Of a stretch of 42,268 nucleotides of DNA, positions 5,361 to 13,047 are shown piece after piece. Position 1 is the stretch's first letter. Every line of letters starts with the position of its first letter. The position numbers were made by a program, and so were the translations under genes. The stretch is from Pirellulales bacterium (GTDB lineage Bacteria > Planctomycetota > Planctomycetia > Pirellulales > JAICIG01). The stretch lies in NCBI GenBank assembly GCA_035533075.1, contig DATLUO010000184.1, forward strand, positions 1-42,268. The letters run 5' to 3'. The notes under the pieces were generated by a model, which did no database searches, was not told where the DNA came from, and was given only the letters and a program-made list of their open reading frames with translations.

Positions 5361-6968
5361 ATGATCGCGCCTACCGCATTTCCGGCCCGTGCCGCGGCAA
5401 ATCCGCCAACGACGACCAGCAACTTCAGCACCTCGGCCGCGGCCGTCGAAACGCTCAAGCAGCCGGCCGCTTATCCCGATCGGCCCAGGAAGGTATCACT
5501 GATTGAAACGCACATCTCGTGGGTCTTCGTCACCGACCGCTTCGTCTATAAGCTGAAGAAGCCGGTCCGCTTCGATTTCGTCGATTTCAGTACGCCCGAA
5601 GCACGCCGCCGCGCATGCCAGGACGAGTGCGACTTGAACCAGCGACTGGCGGCGGGCGTGTACCTCGGCGTATTGCCCGTGACGCAAACGGGCGACGGCC
5701 GGCTGGCCTTGAATGGACGCGGACAGACCGTCGACTGGGTCGTCAAGATGCGACGACTGCCGGCCGATCGGATGCTCGACGAACTGATCCGCAACGGGCA
5801 ATTGTCCGCAGCCGACATCGAACAGCTCGCGACGTGGCTGGCGAAATACTATCAGCGTTTGTCGCCGCTCTGCCTGGGCGCCGAAGAGTATCGCAAGAAG
5901 ATCGAGCAGCACGTCCGCGACAATCGGGCGGAGTTGCTCCGCGGGGAGCATCGGTTGCCCGCCGAAGTCGTCAAGCGCTGCCATGCGGCGCAACTGCGCT
6001 TCCTGGCGTTGGAACACGCGCAGCTCGATCATCGTGTCTGCGATGGCCGCATTGTCGATGGACACGGCGACCTGCGGCCGGAGCACATCTGCCTGGAGCA
6101 CGAACCGGTGGTCTTCGATTGCATCGAGTTCAACGATGAGCTGCGGCGCGTGGATGTGGCCGATGAGATCGGCTTCTTGGCGATGGAATGCGACTACCTG
6201 GGCGCACAGGCGCTGGGCGCCAGGATTGAGGCGGTGTATCGGCGCGTCGGCTGCGACTTTTTTTCGGCGGCCCTCTGGAACTTTTACAAGTGTTATCGCG
6301 CTTGCGTGCGGTCGAAGGTGGCCGCGTTGGCCGCCGCGCAAACGTCGGCACCGCCCGGCGACGCCGCGCACCAGCGCTCGCTGGCCTATCTTCATCTCGC
6401 CGAGCGCTACGCCGCTGAGCTTGGACCACCGACGCTGATCTTGGTTTGCGGCCTGATGGGATCGGGCAAAACGACGCTGGCCACGGCCTTGGCCGACCGC
6501 TTGGGAAGCGATTGCCTCGGCACCGACGCCGTTCGCCGCGAAATGCTCGGTCCTTCGCCGGCGCCGGCCGGCTTTAATGAAGGCCACTATTCCCACGACC
6601 TTCGCCAACACATCTACAGCGAATTGTTGCACCGGGCGGAGTTGCTGCTGCGCCAGCGGGTGAGCGTTGTGCTCGACGGCGCATTTCTGACGGCATCGCA
6701 GCGCGCCGCCGCCATGGCGCTGGCGCACGCCGCCGGCGCCGTGCCGCTGGTGGCGCATTGCGCGTGTCCCGCGGCGGTCGCGCAGGAGCGAATCGAAATC
6801 CGCGCGGCGGCTCCGAGCTTGTCGGAAGCGCGTGCCGAGCTTTACTCGGCGCAGCAGGCGGAAGAAGAGCCGCGGCCCGCCGACGGTTCCATCGAAGTCG
6901 ATACGACGGCCACGTTGCGGCTGCAAGAAGCGGAGGTCATCGAGGCTCTGCGCCGCCGGCTGGCGTAG
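5361..6968 (+). CDS. Two-domain kinase-like protein (APH-like domain plus AAA_33 P-loop domain)
   Basis: A 535-residue cytoplasmic protein from ATG 5361, with AAGGA 5 nt upstream. Residues ~45-345 form an aminoglycoside-phosphotransferase-like fold: KLKKPVRFDFVDFS near the start and the catalytic-loop motif HGDLRPEH at residues 235-242 followed by DCIEFND. Residues ~355-535 form a P-loop kinase domain with GLMGSGKTT at 364-372 and a downstream VVLDGAFL. This pairing is known from COG2187/COG0645-type proteins, widespread in proteobacteria and planctomycetes; the substrate is not established and antibiotic resistance should not be assumed. The first 45 residues are low complexity. The stop TAG lies inside R1 copy g. 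Confidence 0.88.
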   Translation: MIAPTAFPARAAANPPTTTSNFSTSAAAVETLKQPAAYPDRPRKVSLIETHISWVFVTDRFVYKLKKPVRFDFVDFSTPEARRRACQDECDLNQRLAAGVYLGVLPVTQTGDGRLALNGRGQTVDWVVKMRRLPADRMLDELIRNGQLSAADIEQLATWLAKYYQRLSPLCLGAEEYRKKIEQHVRDNRAELLRGEHRLPAEVVKRCHAAQLRFLALEHAQLDHRVCDGRIVDGHGDLRPEHICLEHEPVVFDCIEFNDELRRVDVADEIGFLAMECDYLGAQALGARIEAVYRRVGCDFFSAALWNFYKCYRACVRSKVAALAAAQTSAPPGDAAHQRSLAYLHLAERYAAELGPPTLILVCGLMGSGKTTLATALADRLGSDCLGTDAVRREMLGPSPAPAGFNEGHYSHDLRQHIYSELLHRAELLLRQRVSVVLDGAFLTASQRAAAMALAHAAGAVPLVAHCACPAAVAQERIEIRAAAPSLSEARAELYSAQQAEEEPRPADGSIEVDTTATLRLQEAEVIEALRRRLA

Positions 6969-7002
6969 GGTGGGCCGGCGAGCTTGCGAGCGCCGGCCCA
7001 CC
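6965..7002 (+). repeat. R1 palindromic repeat, copy g, overlapping a stop codon
   Basis: GTAGGGTGGGCCGGCG, then a 10-nt loop, then CGCCGGCCCACC: the arms are perfect 12-bp complements, better paired than other copies. The TAG at 6966-6968 ends the preceding gene. It may also act as a weak transcript-end hairpin, but there is no T-run. Confidence 0.85.
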
Positions 7003-7116
7003 TTACATCACGCGTCCACACCAGAGCGCGACATCCACGGCAGTTCCCGCCAACCCGAGGCGAAATGAGAGGGGCTTACCGCGAGCCTGCGGCGCGCGCC
7101 AGGGCCACCGCGTTAC

Positions 7117-7145
7117 TTGACCGCCCTCGGCGGCGTCCCTAAGAT
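7117..7145 (+). promoter_or_regulatory. Predicted sigma-70-type promoter of folE
   Basis: TTGACC at 7117-7122 and TAAGAT at 7140-7145 with 17-bp spacing. Expected transcript start is near 7152, about 24 nt before the folE ATG. Consensus match only. Confidence 0.5.
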
Positions 7146-7175
7146 CAGATTGGCACGCACCTTGGAACGCACCTG

Positions 7176-7820
7176 ATGCCCGAACGATCCAGCACCACTC
7201 CCTATTGCACCAACGGCGAAGACGATATCGCCGCGTCGCTGGCCGTTTCCAGCGTCGATCAGGAGCGGATCCAAAGGGCCGTGCGCGAAATCCTGGCCGC
7301 CATCGGCGAAGATCCGGACCGCGAGGGACTGCGCGAGACGCCTGCGCGTGTGGCGCGGATGTATGCCGAACTCTTCTCCGGACTGCACGACGACCCCCGG
7401 CAGCATTTGCGGAAGTTTTTCACCGAGAAGTACGACGAAGTGGTGCTGGTCAAGAACATCAGTTTCAACAGCATGTGCGAACACCACATGCTGCCGTTCC
7501 TGGGCGAGGCCCACATCGGCTACCTGCCCGCCGGCAAGGTGATCGGGCTAAGCAAGCTGGCACGCGTGGTCGAAATGGTCGCCCGGCGACCCCAGGTTCA
7601 GGAACGAATGACCGAGACGATCGCCGACCTGCTGGTCGATGAACTCGAAGCCAAGGGCGTCGCGGTCGTGATCGAGGCCACGCACACCTGCATGACCATC
7701 CGCGGCATTCGCAAGCCGGGCAGTTTGTGCGTCACCTCCGCGATGCGCGGCGTGTTCCGCTCGCACCTTTCCAGCCGCTCGGAGATCATGAATTTGATCT
7801 ACGGCGACCGACGCTCATAA
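7176..7820 (+). CDS. folE: GTP cyclohydrolase I
   Basis: A 214-residue enzyme that converts GTP to 7,8-dihydroneopterin triphosphate, the first step of tetrahydrofolate (and queuosine precursor) synthesis. The family signature is clear: [17 protein letters not shown] (residues 47-63), [20 protein letters not shown] (99-118) with zinc ligands Cys101 and His104, and [12 protein letters not shown] (167-178) with the third ligand Cys172. The zinc-dependent FolE1 type (Cys/His/Cys) is therefore present. The N-terminal ~25 residues are a variable extension. The start ATG 7176 lies shortly behind a good promoter. Its last base overlaps the ATG of the membrane protein gene (7820), so the two are probably co-transcribed and coupled. 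Confidence 0.97.
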   Translation: MPERSSTTPYCTNGEDDIAASLAVSSVDQERIQRAVREILAAIGEDPDREGLRETPARVARMYAELFSGLHDDPRQHLRKFFTEKYDEVVLVKNISFNSMCEHHMLPFLGEAHIGYLPAGKVIGLSKLARVVEMVARRPQVQERMTETIADLLVDELEAKGVAVVIEATHTCMTIRGIRKPGSLCVTSAMRGVFRSHLSSRSEIMNLIYGDRRS

Positions 7821-8584
7821 TGCAGCTTCTCGTTCAGTTCATCTTTCGGCTGTCGTTCGGCATGGCGGCCGCCATGCTGTGCGTCTCGCCGCGCCAGGTG
7901 ACCAGCGGCTATTACCGCAACAACCTCTACGTGCTGCTGGGACTCAACGTGCTCGCCTCGCTGCTCGTCTGGTTGGCACCGGCCGAGTCGAACATGTCGT
8001 TATGGCCGGCCGCGCTCGCCGCCGCCGCCAGCTACGTCGGCGCGGCAGCCTGGCTCTATGATAAAGCGGGACCGGGATGGTTGGCGTTGGCCGTCGTGAG
8101 CGTCAGCAGCCTGACCGGTGCCTGGCTCAGTCAACTCGTGCCTGCGACGACCGGCACGCCAACCGGCCGACTTCTCTGGACCCTCGATCCGGTCGGCAGC
8201 GGCGCGGTGCTGGGCGTGACCATGGCGGCCATGCTGTTGGGCCACTGGTATCTCAATGCCCCCGGCATGTCGCTGTCCCCGCTCCGGCGACTGGTGACGA
8301 TGCTGGTGGCGGTGCTAGTGCTGCGCGGCGTGTTCGCCGCATGCGGGGCGGTCTTGGAATACCGCACGGCGACGGCGGTCGACTTGAGCGAATCGCTGTT
8401 CGCGGCCATGCGCTGGCTGAGCGGCATCGTCGGGGCGATCGGCGTGGCCATCATGGCCCGCCAGATTCTCAGAATCCCGAATACCCAAAGTGCCACGGGA
8501 ATCCTTTACGTCGGCGTCATTCTCACTTTCGTGGGTGAATTGACGGCGCTGCTACTGTCGCGCGGCAAAGCGTTTCCGCTATGA
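7820..8584 (+). CDS. Polytopic membrane protein of unknown function (254 aa)
   Basis: ATG 7820 shares one base with the folE stop. The 254-residue product is strongly hydrophobic with about seven to eight predicted membrane segments (for example LYVLLGLNVLASLLVW, ALAAAASYVGAAAWLY, LVTMLVAVLVLRGVFAACG, GILYVGVILTFVGELTALLL). No catalytic motif is apparent. Coupling to folE suggests expression together with it rather than a proven shared pathway. The zinc-ribbon gene follows 7 nt after its stop. Confidence 0.75.
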   Translation: MQLLVQFIFRLSFGMAAAMLCVSPRQVTSGYYRNNLYVLLGLNVLASLLVWLAPAESNMSLWPAALAAAASYVGAAAWLYDKAGPGWLALAVVSVSSLTGAWLSQLVPATTGTPTGRLLWTLDPVGSGAVLGVTMAAMLLGHWYLNAPGMSLSPLRRLVTMLVAVLVLRGVFAACGAVLEYRTATAVDLSESLFAAMRWLSGIVGAIGVAIMARQILRIPNTQSATGILYVGVILTFVGELTALLLSRGKAFPL

Positions 8585-8591
8585 TGGAGTG

Positions 8592-9110
8592 ATGCAGATC
8601 CGCTTTTCATGTCCCCGGTGCGAGCAGCCGGCCAGCATCGAGGCTTCGCCGACCGGTTCCGCGCGGGCTTGCCCCAATTGCGGCCTCGAGATGAAACAGC
8701 CGGCCGACGCCTGGGACGGCGACCATCTCACGCGCTGCCTGGTTTGCTCCGGCACCGACCTGTTCGTGCGGAAGGACTTTCCACAGCGCCTAGGGGTGGC
8801 CATCGTCGTGCTGGGATTTGCACTGAGTTGTGTTACTTGGTTTTTTTATTGGACTACACTCACCTTCGCCGTGCTGTTTGCCACGGCGCTGGTGGATTTC
8901 GTTTTGTACCTGATCGTCGGCGAGTCGGTGGTCTGTTACCGCTGCCACGCCGAATACCGCCGGCTGCCCAAGCCCCAAGCGTATCAGGCATTCAGCCTCG
9001 ACACGCACGAACGGCATCGGCAGCAGGCGGCGCGCCTGGCGGCGACAGCCCACGAGGCGTCAGGCGTCAGGGATCAGGCGTCGGACAGTCTGCGAGAGGC
9101 TGGTGGCTAG
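8592..9110 (+). CDS. Zinc-ribbon membrane protein (172 aa)
   Basis: Starting at ATG 8592 (a GTG directly before it is possible). The N-terminus holds two Cys pairs (CPRC at 7-10, CPNC at 27-30) forming a zinc ribbon, then CLVC at 49-52, two membrane helices (about residues 67-85 and 87-108) and a fourth pair (CYRC, 115-118) followed by HAEYRRLP. The C-terminal region after residue ~155 (EASGVRDQASDSLREAGG) is encoded by a heptanucleotide repeat array, so this end was probably altered by repeat expansion. The protein resembles small planctomycete inner-membrane zinc-ribbon proteins; function unknown. It is third in the folE cluster. Confidence 0.78.
   Translation: MQIRFSCPRCEQPASIEASPTGSARACPNCGLEMKQPADAWDGDHLTRCLVCSGTDLFVRKDFPQRLGVAIVVLGFALSCVTWFFYWTTLTFAVLFATALVDFVLYLIVGESVVCYRCHAEYRRLPKPQAYQAFSLDTHERHRQQAARLAATAHEASGVRDQASDSLREAGG
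9057..9084 (+). repeat. Heptanucleotide repeat GCGTCAG inside a coding 3' end
   Basis: GCGTCAG, GCGTCAG, GGATCAG, GCGTCGG. It lies within the last 20 codons of the zinc-ribbon gene. Confidence 0.75.
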
Positions 9111-9152
9111 TGCTCTTTCAGGAACGCATGAATGGCTCAACCTCATCCCAGA

Positions 9153-9306
9153 GGTGGCTGGGGCAGAGCGTGGCCAGATGACGATGGGCGCTACCGCGAA
9201 CCGCTGTGGCCACGCGATGCCCCGGTGGTTCAATTCGGGGCATCGCCTGGCCAAAGCATTTTCCTTCACTTCCAACCCGGAGCTGGCCAGGCTCTGCCGC
9301 AGCCAC
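9153..9306. repeat. R2 MITE-like element, copy a
   Basis: Begins GGTGGCTGGGGCAGAGCGTG and ends with the imperfect complement (CTGGCCAGGCTCTGCCGCAGCCAC). An inner inverted pair is GGCCACGCGATGCCCCGG and CGGGGCATCGCCTGGCC. No coding capacity and no clear target-site duplication. It fills the space between the zinc-ribbon gene and the oxidoreductase. It is more diverged than copy b at 15041. Confidence 0.8.
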
Positions 9307-9315
9307 GGGACTACA

Positions 9316-9321
9316 TATAAT
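9316..9321 (+). promoter_or_regulatory. Consensus -10 box (TATAAT) next to the oxidoreductase start
   Basis: TATAAT lies only 4 nt before ATG 9326. The position of a -35 (9293-9298, TCTGCC) is poor. If used, transcription would start at or just after the ATG, which would mean a leaderless mRNA. Confidence 0.4.
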
Positions 9322-9325
9322 TGAC

Positions 9326-12286
9326 ATGGACCAGCAGCGCGAACGCATTCAAGAAGATTTGCGAGGACTCGTCCGCGGCGAAGTCCGCTGCGACGACGTC
9401 TTTTTGCAGCTCTATGCCAGCGATGCCAGCATCTATCAGGTCAAGCCGCTGGCCGTCGTGCGGCCGCGCTCCACCAAAGACGTGGCTGCAACCGTGGAGT
9501 ACGCCCGTGAGAACCAGCTTCCCGTGCATGCCCGCGGCGCCGGCACCGGTTTGGCCGGCGAATCGCTTGGCGCCGGGCTGGTGATCGACTTTTCCGTCCA
9601 CTTCCGGCGCGTACTCGGAGTGCAGGGCGACCGTGTGCGGCTGCAACCGGGCGTGGTTCACGAACGGCTCAACGCTCAACTGCGTCTGCACGGCCGGCAG
9701 TTCGGTCCCGACCCGGCCATGAGCCACGTCACCACGATGGGCAGCGTCGTCGCGCTCGACGGCTGCGGCAGCCACTGGTTGAAATACGGCTCCGCCCGGC
9801 GACACGTCTGCCGGTTGGAGGTCGTGCTGGCCGATGGCAGCATGCTCAGCGTCGGGCAGGAGCCGCTGCTTGACGGCGTCAGCAACGATGCCAACCCGCG
9901 GAAGCGCGAGCTGGTGACGTCGCTCGCCTCGCTGCTGAGGCAAAACGAAGAGCTGATCCGCCGGAACCAGCCCAAGAGCCTCGTCAATCGCTGCGGCTAT
10001 CAGGTGGCCGACGTGTTGAGCAACGGCCATCTCGACCTCGCCAGGTTGATCGCGGGGTCCGAAGGCACACTGGCCTTGATCACCGAAATGACGCTGGCCA
10101 CGCAGCCGTTGCCTCGCCACCAAGGCCTGGCGCTGTTGCTGTTCGACCGGCTGGAGACGGCCGCCCGGGCGGTGCCGGAAGTGCTGGCCTTCGACCCCGC
10201 GGCTTGCGACCTGATGGACCGCCGGCATTTGGTACTGGCCCGCGAAACCGACCCGCGCTACGACACGCTGCTCCCGGCGGAGGCCGAGGCGTTGCTCTTG
10301 GTCGAGTTCGAGAGCGACGATCCCCTGGAGCTTCGCGAGCGCGTGCGGCAGATGATCGACCGCGTGCGCAGGCGCAAGCGGCTGGCCTACGAGGCCCGGC
10401 ATGCGTTTGCCCGCGACGAAATGGCCCGCTACTGGCATTTGGCCCGGAAAGTGGTGCCGACGCTGTACCGGCTGAAAGGCTCGACCCGTGCCCTGCCGTT
10501 TGTCGAAGACGTGGCGGTGCCGCCGGAGACGCTGCCGGGCTTCCTGGTGGAAATGCAGAACATTTTGAAGCGGCACCAGGTGACAGCGACGCTCTTCGCC
10601 CATGCCGGTCACGGCCAGCTTCATCTGCGGCCTTTTCTCGATCTGGGTGATCCCGAACACCTGCGGACGATGCAGGCCCTGGCCGATGAGCTTTACGAGG
10701 CCGTGTTCCGCGTGTCGGGAACGATCAGCGGCGAACATGGCGCCGGCTTGAGCCGCACCCCCTACCTGCGAAGACAATACGGCGACCTCTACCCGTTGTT
10801 CGTGGAGATCAAGCGGCTGTTCGACCCGCAGAACATCCTTAATCCCGGCAAGGTTGTGAGTGATTCGCCGGCCCCGCTGATTGCCTCGTTGCGGCCGGTA
10901 AAGCCGCCCCAGACTGCCGAACTGTCGGCGGAGGGCACGCCAGCCGCGGAGTTGTTCGAGCTGCAGCTCCATTGGGAACCGGGTGAAATCACGCAGCTCG
11001 CCCGGAGCTGCAACGGCTGCGGGGCGTGCCGGGCGCAAGATGCCAGCGTCCGCATGTGTCCGATTTTTCGCTTCGGCCAACTGGAAGAGAGTTCGCCGCG
11101 GGCCAAGGCCAACCTGATGCGGGGCATTCTCACCGGCCAACTCGACCCGCAGTTGATCAAGACCGACGACTTCAAGGACGTGGCCGATCTGTGCGTCAAC
11201 TGTCAGCAGTGCCGGCTGGAATGTCCGGCCGGTGTCGATATACCCAAGTTGATGCTCGAGGCCAAGGCCGGCTACGTGGCCAACAACGGCCTGCCGCTGC
11301 GCGACTGGGTGGTGACGCGGCTCGACTTGTTCAGCGGGCTGGGTTGCCGCATCAGCTCGCTGGCCAACTGGGCGCTGGGCAATCGCCAGGCGCGATGGCT
11401 GCTGGAAAAAGTCGGCGGCATCGCTCAGGGCCGCAAGCTGCCGCGGTTCGCTCCCCGGCCGTTCATGCGCCGCGCCAATCGCCGCCGGTTGACGCGGCCC
11501 ACGCGGCGGTCGGGCCGGAAAGTGCTCTACTTCATCGATACCTACGCCAACTTCCACGACCCGCAGCTCGCCGAGGCGATGGTCGCGGTGTTGGAACATA
11601 ACGGCGTGGCCGTTTACGTTCATCCCGATCAAAGGCAATCGGGCATGGCCATGGTGTCGTTGGGCGCCGTCGACCGGGCACGGCAGGTGGCGGCCCACAA
11701 CGTCGCCCTTCTGGCCGAGGCCGTTCGCCAGGGATACACCGTGGTGGCCAGCGAGCCTTCGGCGGCCCTGTGCATCACCCGCGAATATCCCGACCTGCTT
11801 GGCGACGACGACGCCCGGCTGGTCGCCCAGAACACCAGCGAGGCCTGCTCGTATCTCTGGAACATGCACCTGCTGGGCAAGCTGCAGCTCGACCTGAAGC
11901 CGGTGAACGCGACGCTGGGCTATCATACTCCGTGCCACGTCAAAGCGCTGGGCATCGGTTCGCCCGGTGAAAGCCTGCTGCGGCTGATTCCCGGCTTGAA
12001 CCTGCACCGCATCGACAAAGGCTGTTCGGGCATGGCCGGCACGTTCGGCCTGCGCAAAGAGAACTATCGCAACAGCCTGCGTGCCGGCTGGCCGCTGATT
12101 TCGGCCATCCGCGAGTCGAACTGGCTGGCCGGCACCACCGAGTGCAGCGCTTGCAAGATGCAGATGGAGCAGGGCACGAGCAAGCCGACGATCCATCCTT
12201 TGAAACTGTTGGCGCTGTCCTACGGCCTGATGCCTGAGATCGCGTCGCTATTGAGCGCTCGCGGCAAGGAGTTGATTGTGACATGA
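9326..12286 (+). CDS. FAD-linked oxidase fused to Fe-S/CCG domains (D-lactate/glycolate dehydrogenase type)
   Basis: A 986-residue fusion. Residues ~35-215 form a PCMH-type FAD-binding domain (RGAGTGLAGESLG near 70). ~230-520 form the FAD-oxidase C-terminal domain, including HAGHGQLHLRPF near 426 and EHGAGLSR. At ~563 (CNGCGAC, later CP) and ~622 (CVNCQQCRLECP) are two [4Fe-4S] motifs. CCG-type cysteine motifs are at ~870 (PCHVKALG) and ~939 (CSACKMQ). This is the GlcD plus GlcF layout in one chain, known for D-lactate, glycolate or D-2-hydroxyglutarate dehydrogenases that feed electrons to the respiratory chain; the substrate cannot be told from sequence. No Shine-Dalgarno is seen. Its TGA overlaps the ATG of a MoaD-like gene. 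Confidence 0.92.
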   Translation: MDQQRERIQEDLRGLVRGEVRCDDVFLQLYASDASIYQVKPLAVVRPRSTKDVAATVEYARENQLPVHARGAGTGLAGESLGAGLVIDFSVHFRRVLGVQGDRVRLQPGVVHERLNAQLRLHGRQFGPDPAMSHVTTMGSVVALDGCGSHWLKYGSARRHVCRLEVVLADGSMLSVGQEPLLDGVSNDANPRKRELVTSLASLLRQNEELIRRNQPKSLVNRCGYQVADVLSNGHLDLARLIAGSEGTLALITEMTLATQPLPRHQGLALLLFDRLETAARAVPEVLAFDPAACDLMDRRHLVLARETDPRYDTLLPAEAEALLLVEFESDDPLELRERVRQMIDRVRRRKRLAYEARHAFARDEMARYWHLARKVVPTLYRLKGSTRALPFVEDVAVPPETLPGFLVEMQNILKRHQVTATLFAHAGHGQLHLRPFLDLGDPEHLRTMQALADELYEAVFRVSGTISGEHGAGLSRTPYLRRQYGDLYPLFVEIKRLFDPQNILNPGKVVSDSPAPLIASLRPVKPPQTAELSAEGTPAAELFELQLHWEPGEITQLARSCNGCGACRAQDASVRMCPIFRFGQLEESSPRAKANLMRGILTGQLDPQLIKTDDFKDVADLCVNCQQCRLECPAGVDIPKLMLEAKAGYVANNGLPLRDWVVTRLDLFSGLGCRISSLANWALGNRQARWLLEKVGGIAQGRKLPRFAPRPFMRRANRRRLTRPTRRSGRKVLYFIDTYANFHDPQLAEAMVAVLEHNGVAVYVHPDQRQSGMAMVSLGAVDRARQVAAHNVALLAEAVRQGYTVVASEPSAALCITREYPDLLGDDDARLVAQNTSEACSYLWNMHLLGKLQLDLKPVNATLGYHTPCHVKALGIGSPGESLLRLIPGLNLHRIDKGCSGMAGTFGLRKENYRNSLRAGWPLISAIRESNWLAGTTECSACKMQMEQGTSKPTIHPLKLLALSYGLMPEIASLLSARGKELIVT

Positions 12287-12528
12287 ACGCACGGGTGCAG
12301 ATGTTTGCGAGGGCCAAGGAACTGGCGGGCCGCGATTTCGTGGAGCTCACTTTGCCCGACGGCGCGACCGTGACCGACCTGCGTCGCGCCTTGGCAGAGG
12401 CCGTGCCGGGGATGGCGCCGCTTCTGCCGCACGTGATGATCGCCGTGAACCTGGAGTACGCGAGCGACGGTGCGAAGATTCCCGAGGCGGTGGCGCTGGC
12501 CTGTATTCCGCCGGTGAGCGGGGGATGA
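12283..12528 (+). CDS. MoaD/ThiS-family sulfur-carrier-like protein
   Basis: An 81-residue ubiquitin-fold protein with the diagnostic C-terminal Gly-Gly (PPVSGG). The features VQMFARAKELAGRDFVELTL, LRRALAEAVPGM and MIAVNLEYA match MoaD, the small subunit of molybdopterin synthase, more than ThiS. ATG 12283 overlaps the oxidoreductase stop (ATGA), so it is translationally coupled to it. moaE and the activating enzyme are not in the window. It may serve molybdopterin synthesis from elsewhere in the genome, or be a dedicated sulfur carrier; the coupling to a flavin/Fe-S dehydrogenase is unusual. Confidence 0.8.
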   Translation: MNARVQMFARAKELAGRDFVELTLPDGATVTDLRRALAEAVPGMAPLLPHVMIAVNLEYASDGAKIPEAVALACIPPVSGG

Positions 12529-12598
12529 AGTCCCACCTGCTTCCCTATTTTCTCGACCCCTCGGCCACTGAGGCTTATATTTGTCGGGTGAAAGCACG

Positions 12599-12862
12599 TC
12601 GAAGGCACCTTGCAGTCCGACGGCACTCCGGTGCTCGACTCGAAGCCGAACCTGCCGCCTGGCCGTGTACGTCGCGCAGATGGAGGCCGGCGCCACCGAC
12701 CGCACAATCGAGCAGGAGATCACGAACCTGCCGGAGTACGCCAACAATCCAGCCACACCGGCTGATGGCAGCGCATCGCCCTTGCCCGACCACTATCAGA
12801 CGGCCGGCGCCCAGTCGCAGGCGGCGGTGGCGGCCAAGGACGCCTGGTTCGGGAGCTTGTAG
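12599..12862 (+). pseudogene. Joined fragments of small or exported proteins
   Basis: Two protein-like readings in different frames. From 12599: VEGTLQSDGTPVLDSKPNLP then PGRVR, which resembles the start of small planctomycete antitoxin-like proteins (GTLxxDGTxxLDxxxxLPPGRV). From about 12665 to TAG 12860-12862: VYVAQMEAGATDRTIEQEI, then TNLPEYANNPATPADGSA and a QSQAAVAAKDAWFGSL end, resembling the C-terminal repeats (DUF4214-like) of secreted proteins. Neither part is complete. I read this as relics lying between the MoaD-like gene and the metallophosphatase. 12863-13047 shows nothing nameable. Confidence 0.35.
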
Positions 12863-13047
12863 CGACAACGATTCGCAAGTCATTGACCGGCAAGGCGTTG
12901 CGACGGGCTGACGCGGCGGATCGGAAACCCGTTTTGGGCAACCGGCGACACGCGTGTCGCCGACGATCTTAATCCCGCCGAACACCCGTCTACTCCGCTG
13001 GCCGGCAGGTCGCTACCATGACGGGCCCACCACACCCTGGCCGCATC

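Noticed and set aside
9311..12196. A 961-codon frame opposite the oxidoreductase
   Set aside because: Composition is His/Arg/Gln-rich shadow; the plus strand has clear FAD and Fe-S motifs.
12525..12911. A plus-strand frame starting right after the MoaD-like gene
   Set aside because: The product is Arg/Pro/Ser-rich in the manner of a shadow; better protein-like readings exist in two other frames here.
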